30,742 nucleotides of DNA, taken from NCBI GenBank assembly GCA_000226015.1, contig JH153367.1, positions 28,975-59,716 of the forward strand, read 5' to 3'. Source of the stretch: Mnemiopsis leidyi. Its lineage: Eukaryota > Ctenophora > Tentaculata > Lobata > Bolinopsidae. The notes under the pieces were generated by a model, which had not been told where the DNA came from, did not search any database, and was given only the letters and a program-made list of their open reading frames with translations. Of this stretch, positions 10,002 to 20,900 are shown one piece after another. A program made the position numbers and the translations under genes. The first letter of the stretch is position 1. Each line of letters begins with the position of its first letter.

Positions 10002-13000
10002 ATGTTGCTGGTCTGTATAGCTGTCTTGGCCTTCGTTCCTGTGTCTAGTCTGCCTAGAGGCGCTAATCCTAAACAAGCTAATCTTTACAAGGGCTCTCAG
10101 GTTAGAGGAGGCTGATATGATATTTGTTCAATTTCTCATTTTCACACTTCTTTTTAAATTGGATTTTAGTTTTGTAAATGCATCATCCGTTGTAAAAAAG
10201 GCCGCCTTTACTGCTGTGAATAAAAAATGTGTGCAGGCTATAGAAAAATATAAATATATGAAATAATAAATCTATGATATTAGAAAACACTTTACCAAGA
10301 ACATGATTTCCAGTTCCAATGTGCCGACGGGAGTCAGAGTTTTCCAATGGAGTATGTAAACGACGATTACTGCGACTGTCAGGACGGCTCTGATGAGCCA
10401 GGAACTTCTGCTTGTCCTAACGGATCTTTCTTCTGCATCAACAAACAGTTCAAAGGTAGCCGTAACCTGCGCTATGCCTTTAATGCTGCTTTATATCAAC
10501 AGGGCGTGATATCGTTCAAGTTAATGATTATATTAATGACGTTATTATTTTCGTCGTGACGGGCTTAAGGGAAAATTTATTTGATCTGATTGTTCAAGAT
10601 TTATTTTCGTTTCGATGTACAACACATCATCATACTCAAATTATGTACATTATATTTGAAAATATTGTTGAATATATTAAAGTTCATCTAAATAGATTTA
10701 CACGCAGAGTGCAACATAGTAAATAGTTAGTACTTAGTTAGTTAGTAAATAGACAAATCCGCAGGACAATATATCAGCTCGTCCCGTGTTGACGATGGTA
10801 TCTGTGATTGTTGCGATGGGTCGGATGAAGTTAGCGGACACTGTGTCAATAACTGTAAGGAGCTGGGTGCGCACATTGCTGAAGAGGCGAAAAAGATCCG
10901 GCGGGAACAAGCAATAGGTTTATTTTAATTAAAGCTATTGTTTTCACTGCTCTTTATTGTTTTAAACTTAAATTGGTAATAGATTGCTTTTAAGACATTT
11001 TTCTCCCATGCATTATGATTGTGCAAAATCAAAATGGTATAACAGTTCAGATTTTAAGGTTTCCAAACTAGACTTGGTTATGTTGCTGACGGAAAAGCTG
11101 CTAAAGCTCGTCGAGATCAAGACATAGCTGTTTTCGCTGCCGAGCACGAGAAACTAAAGTACGTGGACACGTTATAATTAAACTAGTTAAATACGCTTCC
11201 CACTCCTCTGGAGACTCATATCTAGACTTCTGTTTATTCTTGAACATTATCATCTAAAAAGTTTGCCAAAGTTCGACTTACCCTACTGCTGTCTAAATTC
11301 TGTGCATGTGAAACTTCAGTGTGGCAATCGTTTAAAATTCTTATCATCGCCAAGCTAGGAAAGTTGCAGTCTCACCAAACTAGCTCAAGTACATACTATT
11401 TTGTAGGCAGGAATTAGATGAGCGTAAAGCATACAAAGAGCAGGTTGAAGGGCCTGCCAAGGAGGCGAAGGAGGCGGCTAAAGTAGAGCAGGAGAAAATA
11501 GAAGCGGAAAAGAAAGCAGCGGAGAAGGAGAAAACCAAAGCAGCTGCAGAGCTTGAGTTGGGGAGAATTGATAAAGATACTGACGGGCTGATTTCTCCTG
11601 AAGAGGTTTATTGATTGTGGAATTTGAAGCAGTGAACCTTGATAATAGTGTACTGTGTTCTATGACAAGACCGATAGGGAATGCAATCTATTTAGTTTTT
11701 GTAAAGATGCCAATGATTGAACTTAAAAACGGTTACAGCAAATACATATATGTGATAATATCTCATTTTGCAGCTGTTAGAGTACGGGAAGTCGGAAGAC
11801 GCAATCCTGCCATACGACGATGTAACATTTCTAGTGGAAGGAGGAGAGATTGAGACAGCCACATTAGTCGACATGATACAGACCCAGCTACTTTCCAGGA
11901 AGACAGAGAAGGAGCGGGTAGAGGCTGAGGAGAAGAAGAAGGAAGAGAAGAGAGCGAAGAAGCCCAAGTTAAGGGATATCGTACCTACTCCTCCTGCACC
12001 TGTCGAAGATGATGAGGAAGATTTGTGGGGGGAAGATGGGAAGAAGATCGAAAGGCAGCCTGTGGTATGTGTTTTGTTTGATTTATTCGTAAATGTAGTT
12101 ATTTAACCAAGTGCTTAGTGCATTGTTTTGGACAAATCGTGGCGCCGAAATGTTGGACAAAATTAAGGTGTTTTTAACCTTAAATTACCTTAAGCTCTAG
12201 ATTAAAATCAAGGAATTTTAATTTGAGTGAAATTTGAAAATGACATCGTCATGATTTTGAATTGTTAATTGACGTATTGTTCAGGATGATTTTGATGACG
12301 ATTTTTACGAAGATATGGACGACGATGAAGACGAAGAGGAGGACGATTCAGTAGCCCCTGTCCGTAACACAGTCTCCTACGATCCTGAAACTCAGAAACT
12401 AATCGACGTATTCGAGGAAGCAGAAACTCTGTACAACGAAGCCAAGAATCGTCACGACGGTGTGAAACGCCAACTCGATGACGTGAAGAAACTTAACAAC
12501 ATCGACTTTGGGGCAGAGGAGGAGTTCTTCGTCCTTAGGGGGCAGTGTTTCGAGAAGCGGGACGAGCAGTACACCTATAAGTTGTGTCCCTTCGACCGGA
12601 GTGACCAGGATGGCACTAACATCGGAAAGTGGGACAGCTGGGAGTTGGGGGCAGATGGAGTTAACCATTACAATGTCATGATGTATAACAAGGGTAACAG
12701 CTGCTGGCAGGGCCCTCAGAGATCCACTAGAGTTGAGGTTTGTGTTTTCTTTTTTACTCGTTTTACTTTTGTTTGTTGTTGGGTGATTCTAGTGAACCAA
12801 CACATGGGGATTTTAAAAATTACATGATAAATCACTGTCATGTACAGTTTTCAAATAAATCAAATCAAAAGTTGTTCATAATTCTGGAGTAAACTAATTG
12901 TAATTCTTCTCAGATAATATGCGGACAAGAAAATCAAATAATCTCAGCCTCAGAGCCAGCCAAATGTGAATATGCCTATGTCTTCGCTACCCCTGCTGCC

Positions 13001-13045
13001 TGCACTAAAGTCCAGGATGAAACTGAGATTCATGATGAACTGTAA
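10002..13045 (+). CDS. PRKCSH: Glucosidase II beta subunit (eight exons, 522 aa)
   Basis: Exons: 10002-10100, 10314-10455, 10765-10917, 11059-11158, 11407-11605, 11774-12064, 12285-12737, 12914-13045. All junctions are GT-AG, phases agree throughout, and the total is 523 codons including TAA (human about 528 aa). This regulatory subunit of ER glucosidase II binds the catalytic alpha subunit and presents N-glycans so that the two inner glucoses are trimmed. Visible in order: signal peptide ([16 protein letters not shown]); two LDLa-like Cys/Asp modules ([25 protein letters not shown], about residues 90-102); a long E/K/A-rich helical part; a perfect EF-hand loop [12 protein letters not shown] at 220-231; an acidic run at about 329-349; and a C-terminal MRH lectin domain with [23 protein letters not shown] and ATPAAC. 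It ends in HDEL for ER retention. The introns are short (141-309 bp). Confidence 0.96.
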
Positions 13046-14056
13046 TTTATTCCAAAAAGATGATTCCTCCTGCGTCTTGATCCATGCTGATGTATTGGAG
13101 CGCGGCGTAATGATAAAAAGTTGTTTAAAAGAGTTGTTTGTTGATGTGTTAGAGGGCAAATATGCTCTCAGAAATTTTAACTTCTTTATCTTAATTTTGT
13201 TTTGTATCGTTAATTATGCCGACTCGTTGAATGAGTCAATTTCTACATTTTGTTGTGCTGTTTTAAGTTTAAATACTCGGGATATGAAGTTCATTATGAA
13301 GTTCTTGAATTTAATGTAATTGGCACTTAGATTTATAGTGCATCAAAATCGTGTGTGTTGTACCATTTGAACTGTTCAAAATCTCTATTTCTTAAGTGTT
13401 TATTGTTTAAGACAAACATTGAGGACAGATGCTGTCCTCGAATCTATATTCAAAGTTGTGAAAAAATGAATTATAAATGATGATATTTGTCCCGTGTTAA
13501 TAGAGATTTTAGATTCTCAAGAATAGTATAGCTTTAACATTTTCACTGTCCCTGACCAATATCTCATTTATCATCGTCCGTTGCTAGTTTCCGGAGTTGC
13601 GATTTAGCAGTATCTGTGGTCGGTCACGGTTTCAGAGTTTGGTTAGCGGAAACCGCGATGTACTTTGCGTAAGTTGGGATGTAAGCTTCACAAGAAAATG
13701 CGCGGCGCATGGAAATTTATGAGGTGGCAAATTTTCTGTCCTTCCTTATCGTTCGTGTACGAATGTGAATGGAGCATTTGTTTACTTCGGCACTTGCTCA
13801 TGCATTGTAAGATTATAGAACGGACGTACTTGAAAATGCGAAAGCTGTTTGACTAAACTCTTTATCTGAGAGTCAGTCCGTCAATCAATCGCGCGTTAAT
13901 TTATGTCTCAAGATTTTAGATTCGGTAATTAAATTAGAAAATCACTGGGAATGTTGATTTTAGAATACTAACCAAAGCGTAAAACCTTGTATCATTTCCT
14001 GAGGATATCTTCAGAATGGAATTACAGAGCTCCGTGACCATCAAATTTGATGTTAC
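13046..14056. other. Convergent 3' region between PRKCSH and the minus-strand CCP gene
   Basis: PRKCSH (+) and the next gene (-) point towards each other here. The PRKCSH 3' UTR should lie in the left part, but I could not pick a clear AATAAA. A short perfect hairpin (8-bp stem GAGGACAG/CTGTCCTC, 3-nt loop) sits at 13421-13439. The plus strand is open over 13665-13856 without recognisable content. Confidence 0.45.
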
Positions 14057-15189
14057 TTACAGCGTTGTCATCAATACATTTGCCCCTACAAATGTATTAA
14101 TGACAATACCAATACTTCAATATTATTATATTACATTGTTAGGTTAAAACTATGGTTTACAAGGAAAAACACAAAGACTCTTGTTGCCAATGAACTACAA
14201 ACGACTTACCCACTCTTCTACATTGAGGGATGGAGGACCAGGTACCATCCATCTGACAGGTAATATCTTTATCGCCAAACAAAACACACTTCTTCTTACA
14301 CTCTATCTGGACTGAAGCTCCAATAGCATGCTGTTCGTTAGGGTTCACTGCGTTGATAACGTTCAGTTCTTCACAATGTGTAACTGTAAAGTGTTAGTAA
14401 GTTTTGTGTGAGGGACGTGAAAACTTTTACAAGAAACTTATTTCAATACGTTAACTTTCAGATCCAATAATCGTTTTAAACACTCACTGCAACCTACAAA
14501 ATTACTTAAACACTTAAACATAACTATAAATTAGGGGCTCGTTTTACCTGGATTTACAAGCCTATACTGTCTGGACGCTGTGTCTGTGTCGGAAAACTTT
14601 ACTCTCCTAACATTTTGTGTCCATTTATCATACTCATAGCTGTCACAACTGGATAAGGATATATCGAACTCCAGAACTAAAATACCGTTACACTCAACTC
14701 TTATCCCTGTCTCTGTCCTGAGAAACCCCCAAATCATCTCCTGAGTCTCAGGGGGACTGGTGAGGAAGGGGCGATGCTTGGAACTGCAGTAAGATATCCA
14801 GTACTTGATAGGTGAAGGGAACTGGACCGCAATTCCACCCGCCAGTTCATTTTCGCCTTGGTAGAAATAGATGGAGATCTTTTTATTGCTCCCGGTTACA
14901 TTGTCAGTTTTAATCTGAAGTTGCTGTGTCTGCAGGTCAGCAGAGATTTTCGTTTCGTGTATCACGTTCATCCAATCCTCTCCTGATTTTGAATGAGGGT
15001 GACTTTTTATAAGTTTTAATTTATTTATCAACTGGCATGTTTTTTCAAATTTATAGCATTGCCCACAGAAATGGAACAAAACTTTTGCAGTAACATTATA
15101 AACAAGATAGACCGGATATCAAACAAGAGTTGTTGTCTGTTACCTGACGTGGGCGACATCTGCAGTAGCAGGAAAAAGAGAACTAGCAT
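14057..15189 (-). CDS. Secreted protein: unrecognised Cys-containing domain plus one CCP
   Basis: Exons on the minus strand: 15189-15144 (ATG, signal peptide MLVLFFLLLQMSPTS), 14982-14548, 14383-14210, and a candidate last exon 14085-14057 ending in TAA. All internal junctions are phase 1, the class favoured in exon shuffling. The predicted product is 227 aa. Residues 17-160 form a single-exon domain I cannot name. It has NKKISIYFYQ, FPSPIKYWISYCSSK, QEMIWGFLRTETGIRVECNG and VRRVKFSDTDTASRQYR, and I associate this type with cnidarian CCP-containing proteins from general memory only. Residues 162-218 are a textbook CCP: C164, C189, C203, W209, C215, with an extra C193. Likely a secreted recognition or matrix protein. 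The last exon (10 codons) is uncertain because it overlaps a hairpin. Without it the gene continues to the left. Confidence 0.75.
14062..14102. repeat. Hairpin spanning the candidate last exon of the CCP gene
   Basis: CAATACATTTG-type arms face each other across a short CCCCTA-containing loop. The perfect inner stem is 10 bp (AATACATTTG/CAAATGTATT) and it extends to about 16 bp with one mismatch. Confidence 0.75.
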
Positions 15190-15401
15190 CTTTCAAAACC
15201 TATTCCGGGATATTTAAGGTATAACGTGTGTGTTTCGTCGATTTAAAAATTTACGGAACTAATGAAGTTGTCCTATTTTGTACTGAGTATAGTAGGCAAC
15301 GGAAAGTTTGTGTTATAAGCTCAATTAAATAATTTCGAACACGATCGTAATTATAACCAAAAATTACCGAAAATTTATTACGATTTTCTTGCTAATTCAC
15401 T
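15190..15401. other. Region upstream of the minus-strand CCP gene
   Basis: AT-rich. It should contain the 5' end or promoter of the minus-strand gene starting at 15189. The complement reads ...GGTTTTGAAAG directly before that ATG, a weak acceptor-like context. No other feature was seen. Confidence 0.35.
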
Positions 15402-15480
15402 CCATGGTCAATGGTCAACAAAATTGACCAAAGCCTTTCTTAGTTGTTACACCTAGATTTTTTATGGTCGTGACCATTTG
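15402..15480. repeat. Diverged solitary copy of the ATGGTCAA hairpin repeat
   Basis: CCATGGTCAATGGTCAA is followed by AATTGACCA and then TATGGTCGTGACCAT. This is the same inverted-repeat vocabulary as the block at 16029-16714, but degraded and outside it. Confidence 0.65.
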
Positions 15481-16028
15481 GCACAAAAACTCTTCGAAAA
15501 TCAATTAAAAACTAAAAATGTTACCAATTTTCGGTTAACCATTTCGTTACCAACAACCAATTTCATTACCATACCCCTGGTCTAAACTTCAATAAAGCAT
15601 ATTGTTAATTCATTTGACTATAAATCTTTGACTTTAATCAATTGCAACTGCATCCATTGTCCCAGTGGGCACTCGAAGTAGAAACAATTATCGTACTGCG
15701 ATAAACTGGAACGTAACAAAAACACAGCTCCTAGAAAATAATCAAAACGTGTTGTACTCTCATCAATCTGTTTAACTCACTCGTTAATCGTTTAATGGGA
15801 GTGAGCTCAAGAATTTCCGGTACCTGCTTAATCTCCTAATGCTTTATATAATCTCCTAATGTTAATGCTTTAAAAGAGAGCAAGCGTGTGTTTTAAACTT
15901 TACTAGGAATAGGCTTGTTTATACCCATTAACACACACTTGATGCAGTGGGATCATGTCGTGTTTTAATGCTGTAGATATATACTGGGAGTAGATGTCAG
16001 GCTTTTAGTGCTCGATACTTAATAACTA
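15481..16028. other. Spacer between diverged repeat copy and satellite block
   Basis: No coding signal. A short direct duplication of TAATCTCCTAATG occurs at about 15830-15862. The stretch 15969-15992 resembles the end of the minisatellite at 1255-1345. Confidence 0.4.
16023..16028. repeat. Candidate target-site duplication, left copy
   Basis: TAACTA directly before the poly-G tract. The same six bases directly follow the poly-C tract at 16715-16720. Confidence 0.5.
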
Positions 16029-16714
16029 GGGGGGGGGGGGGGTAAGCACTGACCATGACCATGACACCCTGAAATTTACCCCATGGTCAATGGTAAAAAA
16101 ATTGACCATGACCATGACACCCTGGAATTTACCCATGGTCAATGGTCAAGAAAACTGACCATGACCACTAANNNNNNNNNNNGGGGGGGTAAGGCACTGA
16201 CCATGACCATGACACCCTGAAATTTACCCCATGGTCAATGGTAAAAAAATTGACCATGACCATGACACCCTGGAATTTACCCATGGTCAATGGGTCAAGA
16301 AAATGACCATGACCACTAACAAACGTGAATTCGCCCCATGGTCAATTGTCAAAAAACTTGACCATGACCACGATTCCTTGGAGTTTTCTTAAGGTCAATG
16401 GTCAAAAAACACAACTATGGCCACGACTTCATAGAAATTTCCCCCATGGTCAATGGTCAAGAAATATTTGACCATGGCCACGATTCCTTCGAGTTTACCC
16501 ATGGTTAATGGTCAAAACACACGACCATACTACCATGGCCACGACTTCCTAGAAATTCCCCATGGTCATGGTCAAAAATTTTGACCATTTGACCACGGCA
16601 ATTTTGAAATTTTGGCCATGGTCATGGTCAAAAATTTTTGACCATTTGACCATGACACCCGGACGTAGGCCACATGGTAAAAAAATCGTGGTCATCTTAC
16701 CCCCCCCCCCCCCC
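16029..16714. repeat. Poly-G/poly-C bounded array of ~52-60 bp hairpin repeats
   Basis: The block opens with 14 G (16029-16042) then TAAG and ends with CTTA then 15 C (16700-16714), so the two ends are inverted repeats of each other. Between them, units of about 52-60 bp repeat around CCATGGTCAATGGTCAA, AATTGACCATGACCATGAC and ACCCTGGAATTTAC. Each unit is internally palindromic (ATGGTCAA...TTGACCAT). The whole can fold at two scales. No protein is encoded. It is read here as a satellite-bearing non-autonomous element. Its true length is unknown because of the assembly gap inside it. Confidence 0.8.
16172..16182. other. Assembly gap (11 N)
   Basis: Eleven undetermined bases. The roughly 140 bases on each side are nearly the same sequence: a G tract, TAAG(G)CACTGACC, and so on to GACCATGACCACTAA. 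This suggests overlapping contig ends placed side by side. Confidence 0.95.
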
Positions 16715-16720
16715 TAACTA
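16715..16720. repeat. Candidate target-site duplication, right copy
   Basis: TAACTA directly after the poly-C tract, matching 16023-16028. It is less certain because the right flank repeats TAACTACTGGCG once more at about 16738. Confidence 0.5.
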
Positions 16721-17600
16721 CTGGCGATACTTAATAACTACTGGCGGCTGGAAATATCTTAGAGAATTTTGGGTTTTGTCATTCTGTAACTTAAGAATGA
16801 GCTTTATATCCTTTTCAATACCATCTTTATCTAGATATTTTGTAGACGAAAATTTTTATCTGAATCCCTCAAAAATGGGGACTCAAAAAAAATGTTGACT
16901 CAATATTCTATTAAATCCTTACCTAGCCAAGAAATACCAAGAAATTTTATATCTATCCTGTAGGTCACAATCGAAAATGGGTAGTCTTAATTCAATAAAA
17001 TGATGTCATGGAAGAAACGTTTTCATATTTTAATCATCAGCTTCCTGGATAATAAAGACGTGCGCGTGATCAATTTCAAATACGCACTACAAATTTATAA
17101 ATGCATTTATTGCTTCCCCTAGAAAACTTAGATCAACGTTTATATCAACTAATGGTAATAAGATCATCTGCTTGCGGTGTTAAACTTTAATGAGTTGCAC
17201 CATATAGAACGAATTGGCGTTGTTTAAAATGAACATTTTAACTTAACTTAAACTTACAATAACAAAAATGCTTGAAATTTGTTCTGATGTACTTTAACTT
17301 TAGCTTTTAAGTAGTACAAGGTAGGCCTTAGTTTTTAAAGTGTTCTTCGATTAACATTTTCCCAGATCATATGTACTTTGCTATATTGCCCATGCTTGAG
17401 GAAGACCATTGTCCATTTAGAAATGATATTGACTTGGGCATGTCAGAAAAATTATAGATTTACCCTTTGTATAACCATGAAAATAAAATTGACTACAAAT
17501 ACAATATTTGATGCTCGTGGGTCTTGACCTCGCACACCAATTTTACTACACATGATTTACAGGTTACAATACGCAGCCATGGAGACGCAGGGTCTACAGT
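16721..17600. other. Non-coding stretch upstream of the bHLH gene
   Basis: AT-rich with no convincing reading frame, RNA gene or repeat. Presumably distal upstream sequence of the bHLH gene. Confidence 0.4.
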
Positions 17601-17607
17601 CAACCGG

Positions 17608-17852
17608 CACGTGGATCACGCTATCACGTGAGCGCATGCACGGCACGTGACTCAGCATGCGCGGCACGTGACCTGTAATTATCACGCTCAAGTACGGGGC
17701 ATGTGCCACACGTGGCCCATTATAACACCACCTACAGTTCTCTGCGTTCCCCACCAAGGTACGGGCTTTAGTTCTAATTCTGTCTTGCCTTGACTTAACC
17801 GTCTCCATAGGAACCATTATCGGCCATCAAAGATGGGTAATTTTTCCACGTG
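17608..17852. promoter_or_regulatory. Cluster of six CACGTG E-boxes upstream of the bHLHZip gene
   Basis: CACGTG occurs at 17608, 17625, 17644, 17665, 17709 and 17847, five of them within 107 bp. Several have the flanks GGCACGTGAC or TCACGTGA preferred by Myc/Max/Mlx and MiT-type factors. The cluster ends 60-90 bp before the first recognisable exon of a gene that itself encodes a class-B bHLHZip protein. Function as a promoter or autoregulatory element is inferred, not shown. Confidence 0.7.
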
Positions 17853-17938
17853 TCGGCCTCTTGTAGCCGATAGTAATTCCTCCAGCTCTCTTATCTTGGC
17901 TTTATTTTCAGCAAGACGGCCCGCCTCACCTGTGCGTC

Positions 17939-20900
17939 ATGATGTATCTATCGTCCGTCGAGAGTCAGTCGGCCACGGAGTTGCGGCACACCGCCGCCAC
18001 GATCAGCTACGCCGGGCAGCTTCTCCTCGGTCCTCCCCACGGTACCTACGAGACCAAGACCCCCGTCCATGGACACAGTTTCGCGGCTGTAGCTGATCTG
18101 CAGAGCATGTACGACCTACAGATGGAACAGAGGTGGTTAGTGGAAGTTTTTTAGATACTTTCTTCGCCGTTCTTAATTTTGGGTTCTTCTTTCAGCTCTT
18201 GATAGTTGATTCTAGAAGCTTTCGATGTCACGTTGTGATTTCTACATTGGTACCGAATCGTTTATCATTATGTTTAATCAAAGTGTTCAACGTTGATTTG
18301 AACATCAGAGAATTGGGCTGCATTTTGTCTCTTCAGCACATTGCCTCTTGCTTTTGCAATTTACTAAATTTGTAAACGCGGTACGAGAAACAGCAGCTGG
18401 CTACTGAGAAGGTCAATCAGAAACGGAAAAATGCTTTCCCGTGTTACAAAACATTTTAAAAACCTTCTTAGAACTCTTTTTCTTGTATTTTTCTTGTAGT
18501 CAGCTTGCATACCTCATTACCCATTGACAGTCTTTAACTTCGCATTATTTATTTAAGATTCAGCCGTTGTAGTTTCCACTTCTCCGGCCCCCTCTCAAAC
18601 CTCTCTTCACTCCTCCCAGCACGGCATATCGGCGAGCAACACACAAGTTGTCAGAACAGAAACGACGGAAAATCCTGAACAGTCGGTTTGATGATCTGAG
18701 GACGATAATCCCAGCCTGTCAAGATGGAGCACACAGCAAAATGAGCGTCCTGAAGAAAGGTAGGCTTTCCTTTCCTTACTTGTATATGTAGATTAATGAG
18801 GTGTAGGGCTAAAGTCTTATACTTAGGGTTAGTTTGTTAATTGCTTGCACCATATTAATTGCTTATTTGCTGACCTTGCTGTCGCTCCACCCTCGTTACT
18901 TTGCCTGTGTATTTGTAAGTACCACTACCTTAGGGGACCATAGTCATGATAATAAAACAATGAAACAATTCCACCATTAAGATTTTTATTTTTTTAAATT
19001 AGTGTTTTTTTATATCATTTGAAGATCTATCTTCAGTACACCCTAACTCACCTTTTTACATCAGTCATACAACATTCTGAATTTAAACATTAACAGTACA
19101 AAAAATCGTGCCTCACTTGTCATCAGACCAAAACCATCAGAATACTAACTGTTACTGACTTTGTCAATGTACCCACAATAACGGGATCTCTCCTGGTTTG
19201 ATGAAGCACTGCTGTACCCGATGTTCCATGGTCAATTCTTGATCTGCTAAAATACTAGTCTGATATCGACATCACTCTCACCTTCGTTCCATGCTTACCA
19301 ACTTTTAATCAAGCGATTTTCTCCTTTTTCATCTAGCCCCGAGGTGCCATTTTGGAGTCATTTGAGGTCTATCTGCCGCTCGGTCTGAACACGAACCTTG
19401 ATTTGATTGCTTTTGAGTCGCACGTGCAAAGTTGCAATTGTATGATATTTTCACGTGATCCGATTATCCCTATAACGGTATTCGCACCCGAAACATTTAG
19501 CGACAGCGGCTTGATTGTCACCAATGTAACAAGTTCAGATTTTATCAAAGCATACATGCTGACAGTGCAGCTAAATGCTCATAAATTGGTTCATTGTTAG
19601 AGGAAAGCGCGAATCAGGTTGTGTAATCTTCTCATGACTCCTACTAACAAAAATTTAATTATTGAGCACAATTTTCGAACCTATGCTTCACAATTCAAAT
19701 CCATTTTTTACTGAGTCATTAATGATTAATACACCCATCTGTACCCATCTGTACCCTCTAGCTATTTGATTTAACTCCATTGACGACAGTATTCTTGGTG
19801 AGAAATTTCGGAAATCTTCAAAATTCATAAATCTCATTTCTCGATATTTATTAGGCCGGTATATCTTAGTTCTTGATGGTCGTGGTCACGTGGTAACCTT
19901 GATGTAGATTGACCACCGAAACAAAGCTAGGACGGAAAGAGCTCACCTGCCTGATCGTAGTGAGTTAGATGGACGATCTCTTTGTTACTCCGGGGCTTTC
20001 CTGCTTGTTCAGGATCGTTTAAATAACCTGGAGGTGCAGCTGCTAAATTATTGTCTTTCTGACATCTTACGTCTTTATAATCTCTCGATCGCAGATAAAC
20101 GTTAATTGTTTTTCTTATTTGTACTGCACCTGTCACATTTTTATTTTTAAAGGAATCTTCTACGGACTTCTTCACCATTTAAATCAATTTGATTTTTTTA
20201 TTTAACGGCTGGGTCTTTACTCTACCCCCTAAGGAAGTGTAATTTTGGCCAATACCCATGTTATTAAGTTTCTACGTACAGCATGTAAGTCGCATTGTAA
20301 CTGATTATTGGTTCAACTTCAATGGATTATATCTGATCGATGGCAAATAATATTCTTTCTTGGATCAAACTTTTACTTCGCAATATTTCACATTGACTCA
20401 TCCAGTAATTTAAGCGAATGAACATGGATAAGTCAAATTGAATTATTTCAAAGCAAAAGTTTAACCTAAGATAAAGAATATTATTTGTAATCGATCAGAT
20501 ATAAACAATTTGACCAATAATCATGTTATCAAGGAAAAATCGTTGACTTGAGATTTTTGTTGTTTCTTGTTTATTTTGTTTTTTGCGGCCTCTTATCATG
20601 TGGCACTAAAAACAAAAACGGTAATTCGTAGAACTAGGAGGGCTAGACCCGTCGTTTTATTGGTAAACTCGCTCCTGCCATGCCAAAAATTTTTATTTGC
20701 GAACTTTTTCACACAAAAACTTCAGAGTCTCATAAAGCCGAATTTGTGATTTTAGGACATATGTTTCGTGGACCCTCGTTAGATTCTCATACATCACACA
20801 ATTTTGTGACCTGCGTCTGCAAGCAATCCTGAAAAAGATGTGACTCTTCATTTAAGAATAGGCTGTCTAATTAACGGCTGATTTGTGTACAGAATTTTTA

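Noticed and set aside
854..15189. One giant CCP gene spanning RPN2 and PRKCSH in an intron
   Set aside because: The exon set at 854-3040 has its own ATG, signal peptide and acceptor at 3040, so two separate CCP genes are more likely.
16172..16182. Real tandem duplication either side of the gap
   Set aside because: Flanks differ mainly by single-base indels and start at the same G tract, which fits contig-end overlap better than biology. Kept as a finding about assembly only.
17557..17817. 86-codon minus-strand frame rich in HVP repeats
   Set aside because: The repeated residues come from translating the CACGTG cluster. There is no domain or splice context.
17833..18096. Alternative ATG at 17833 as start of the bHLH gene
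   Set aside because: This frame crosses the CTTTATTTTCAG acceptor and is not the frame that joins in phase to the basic region. The 17939 frame is.
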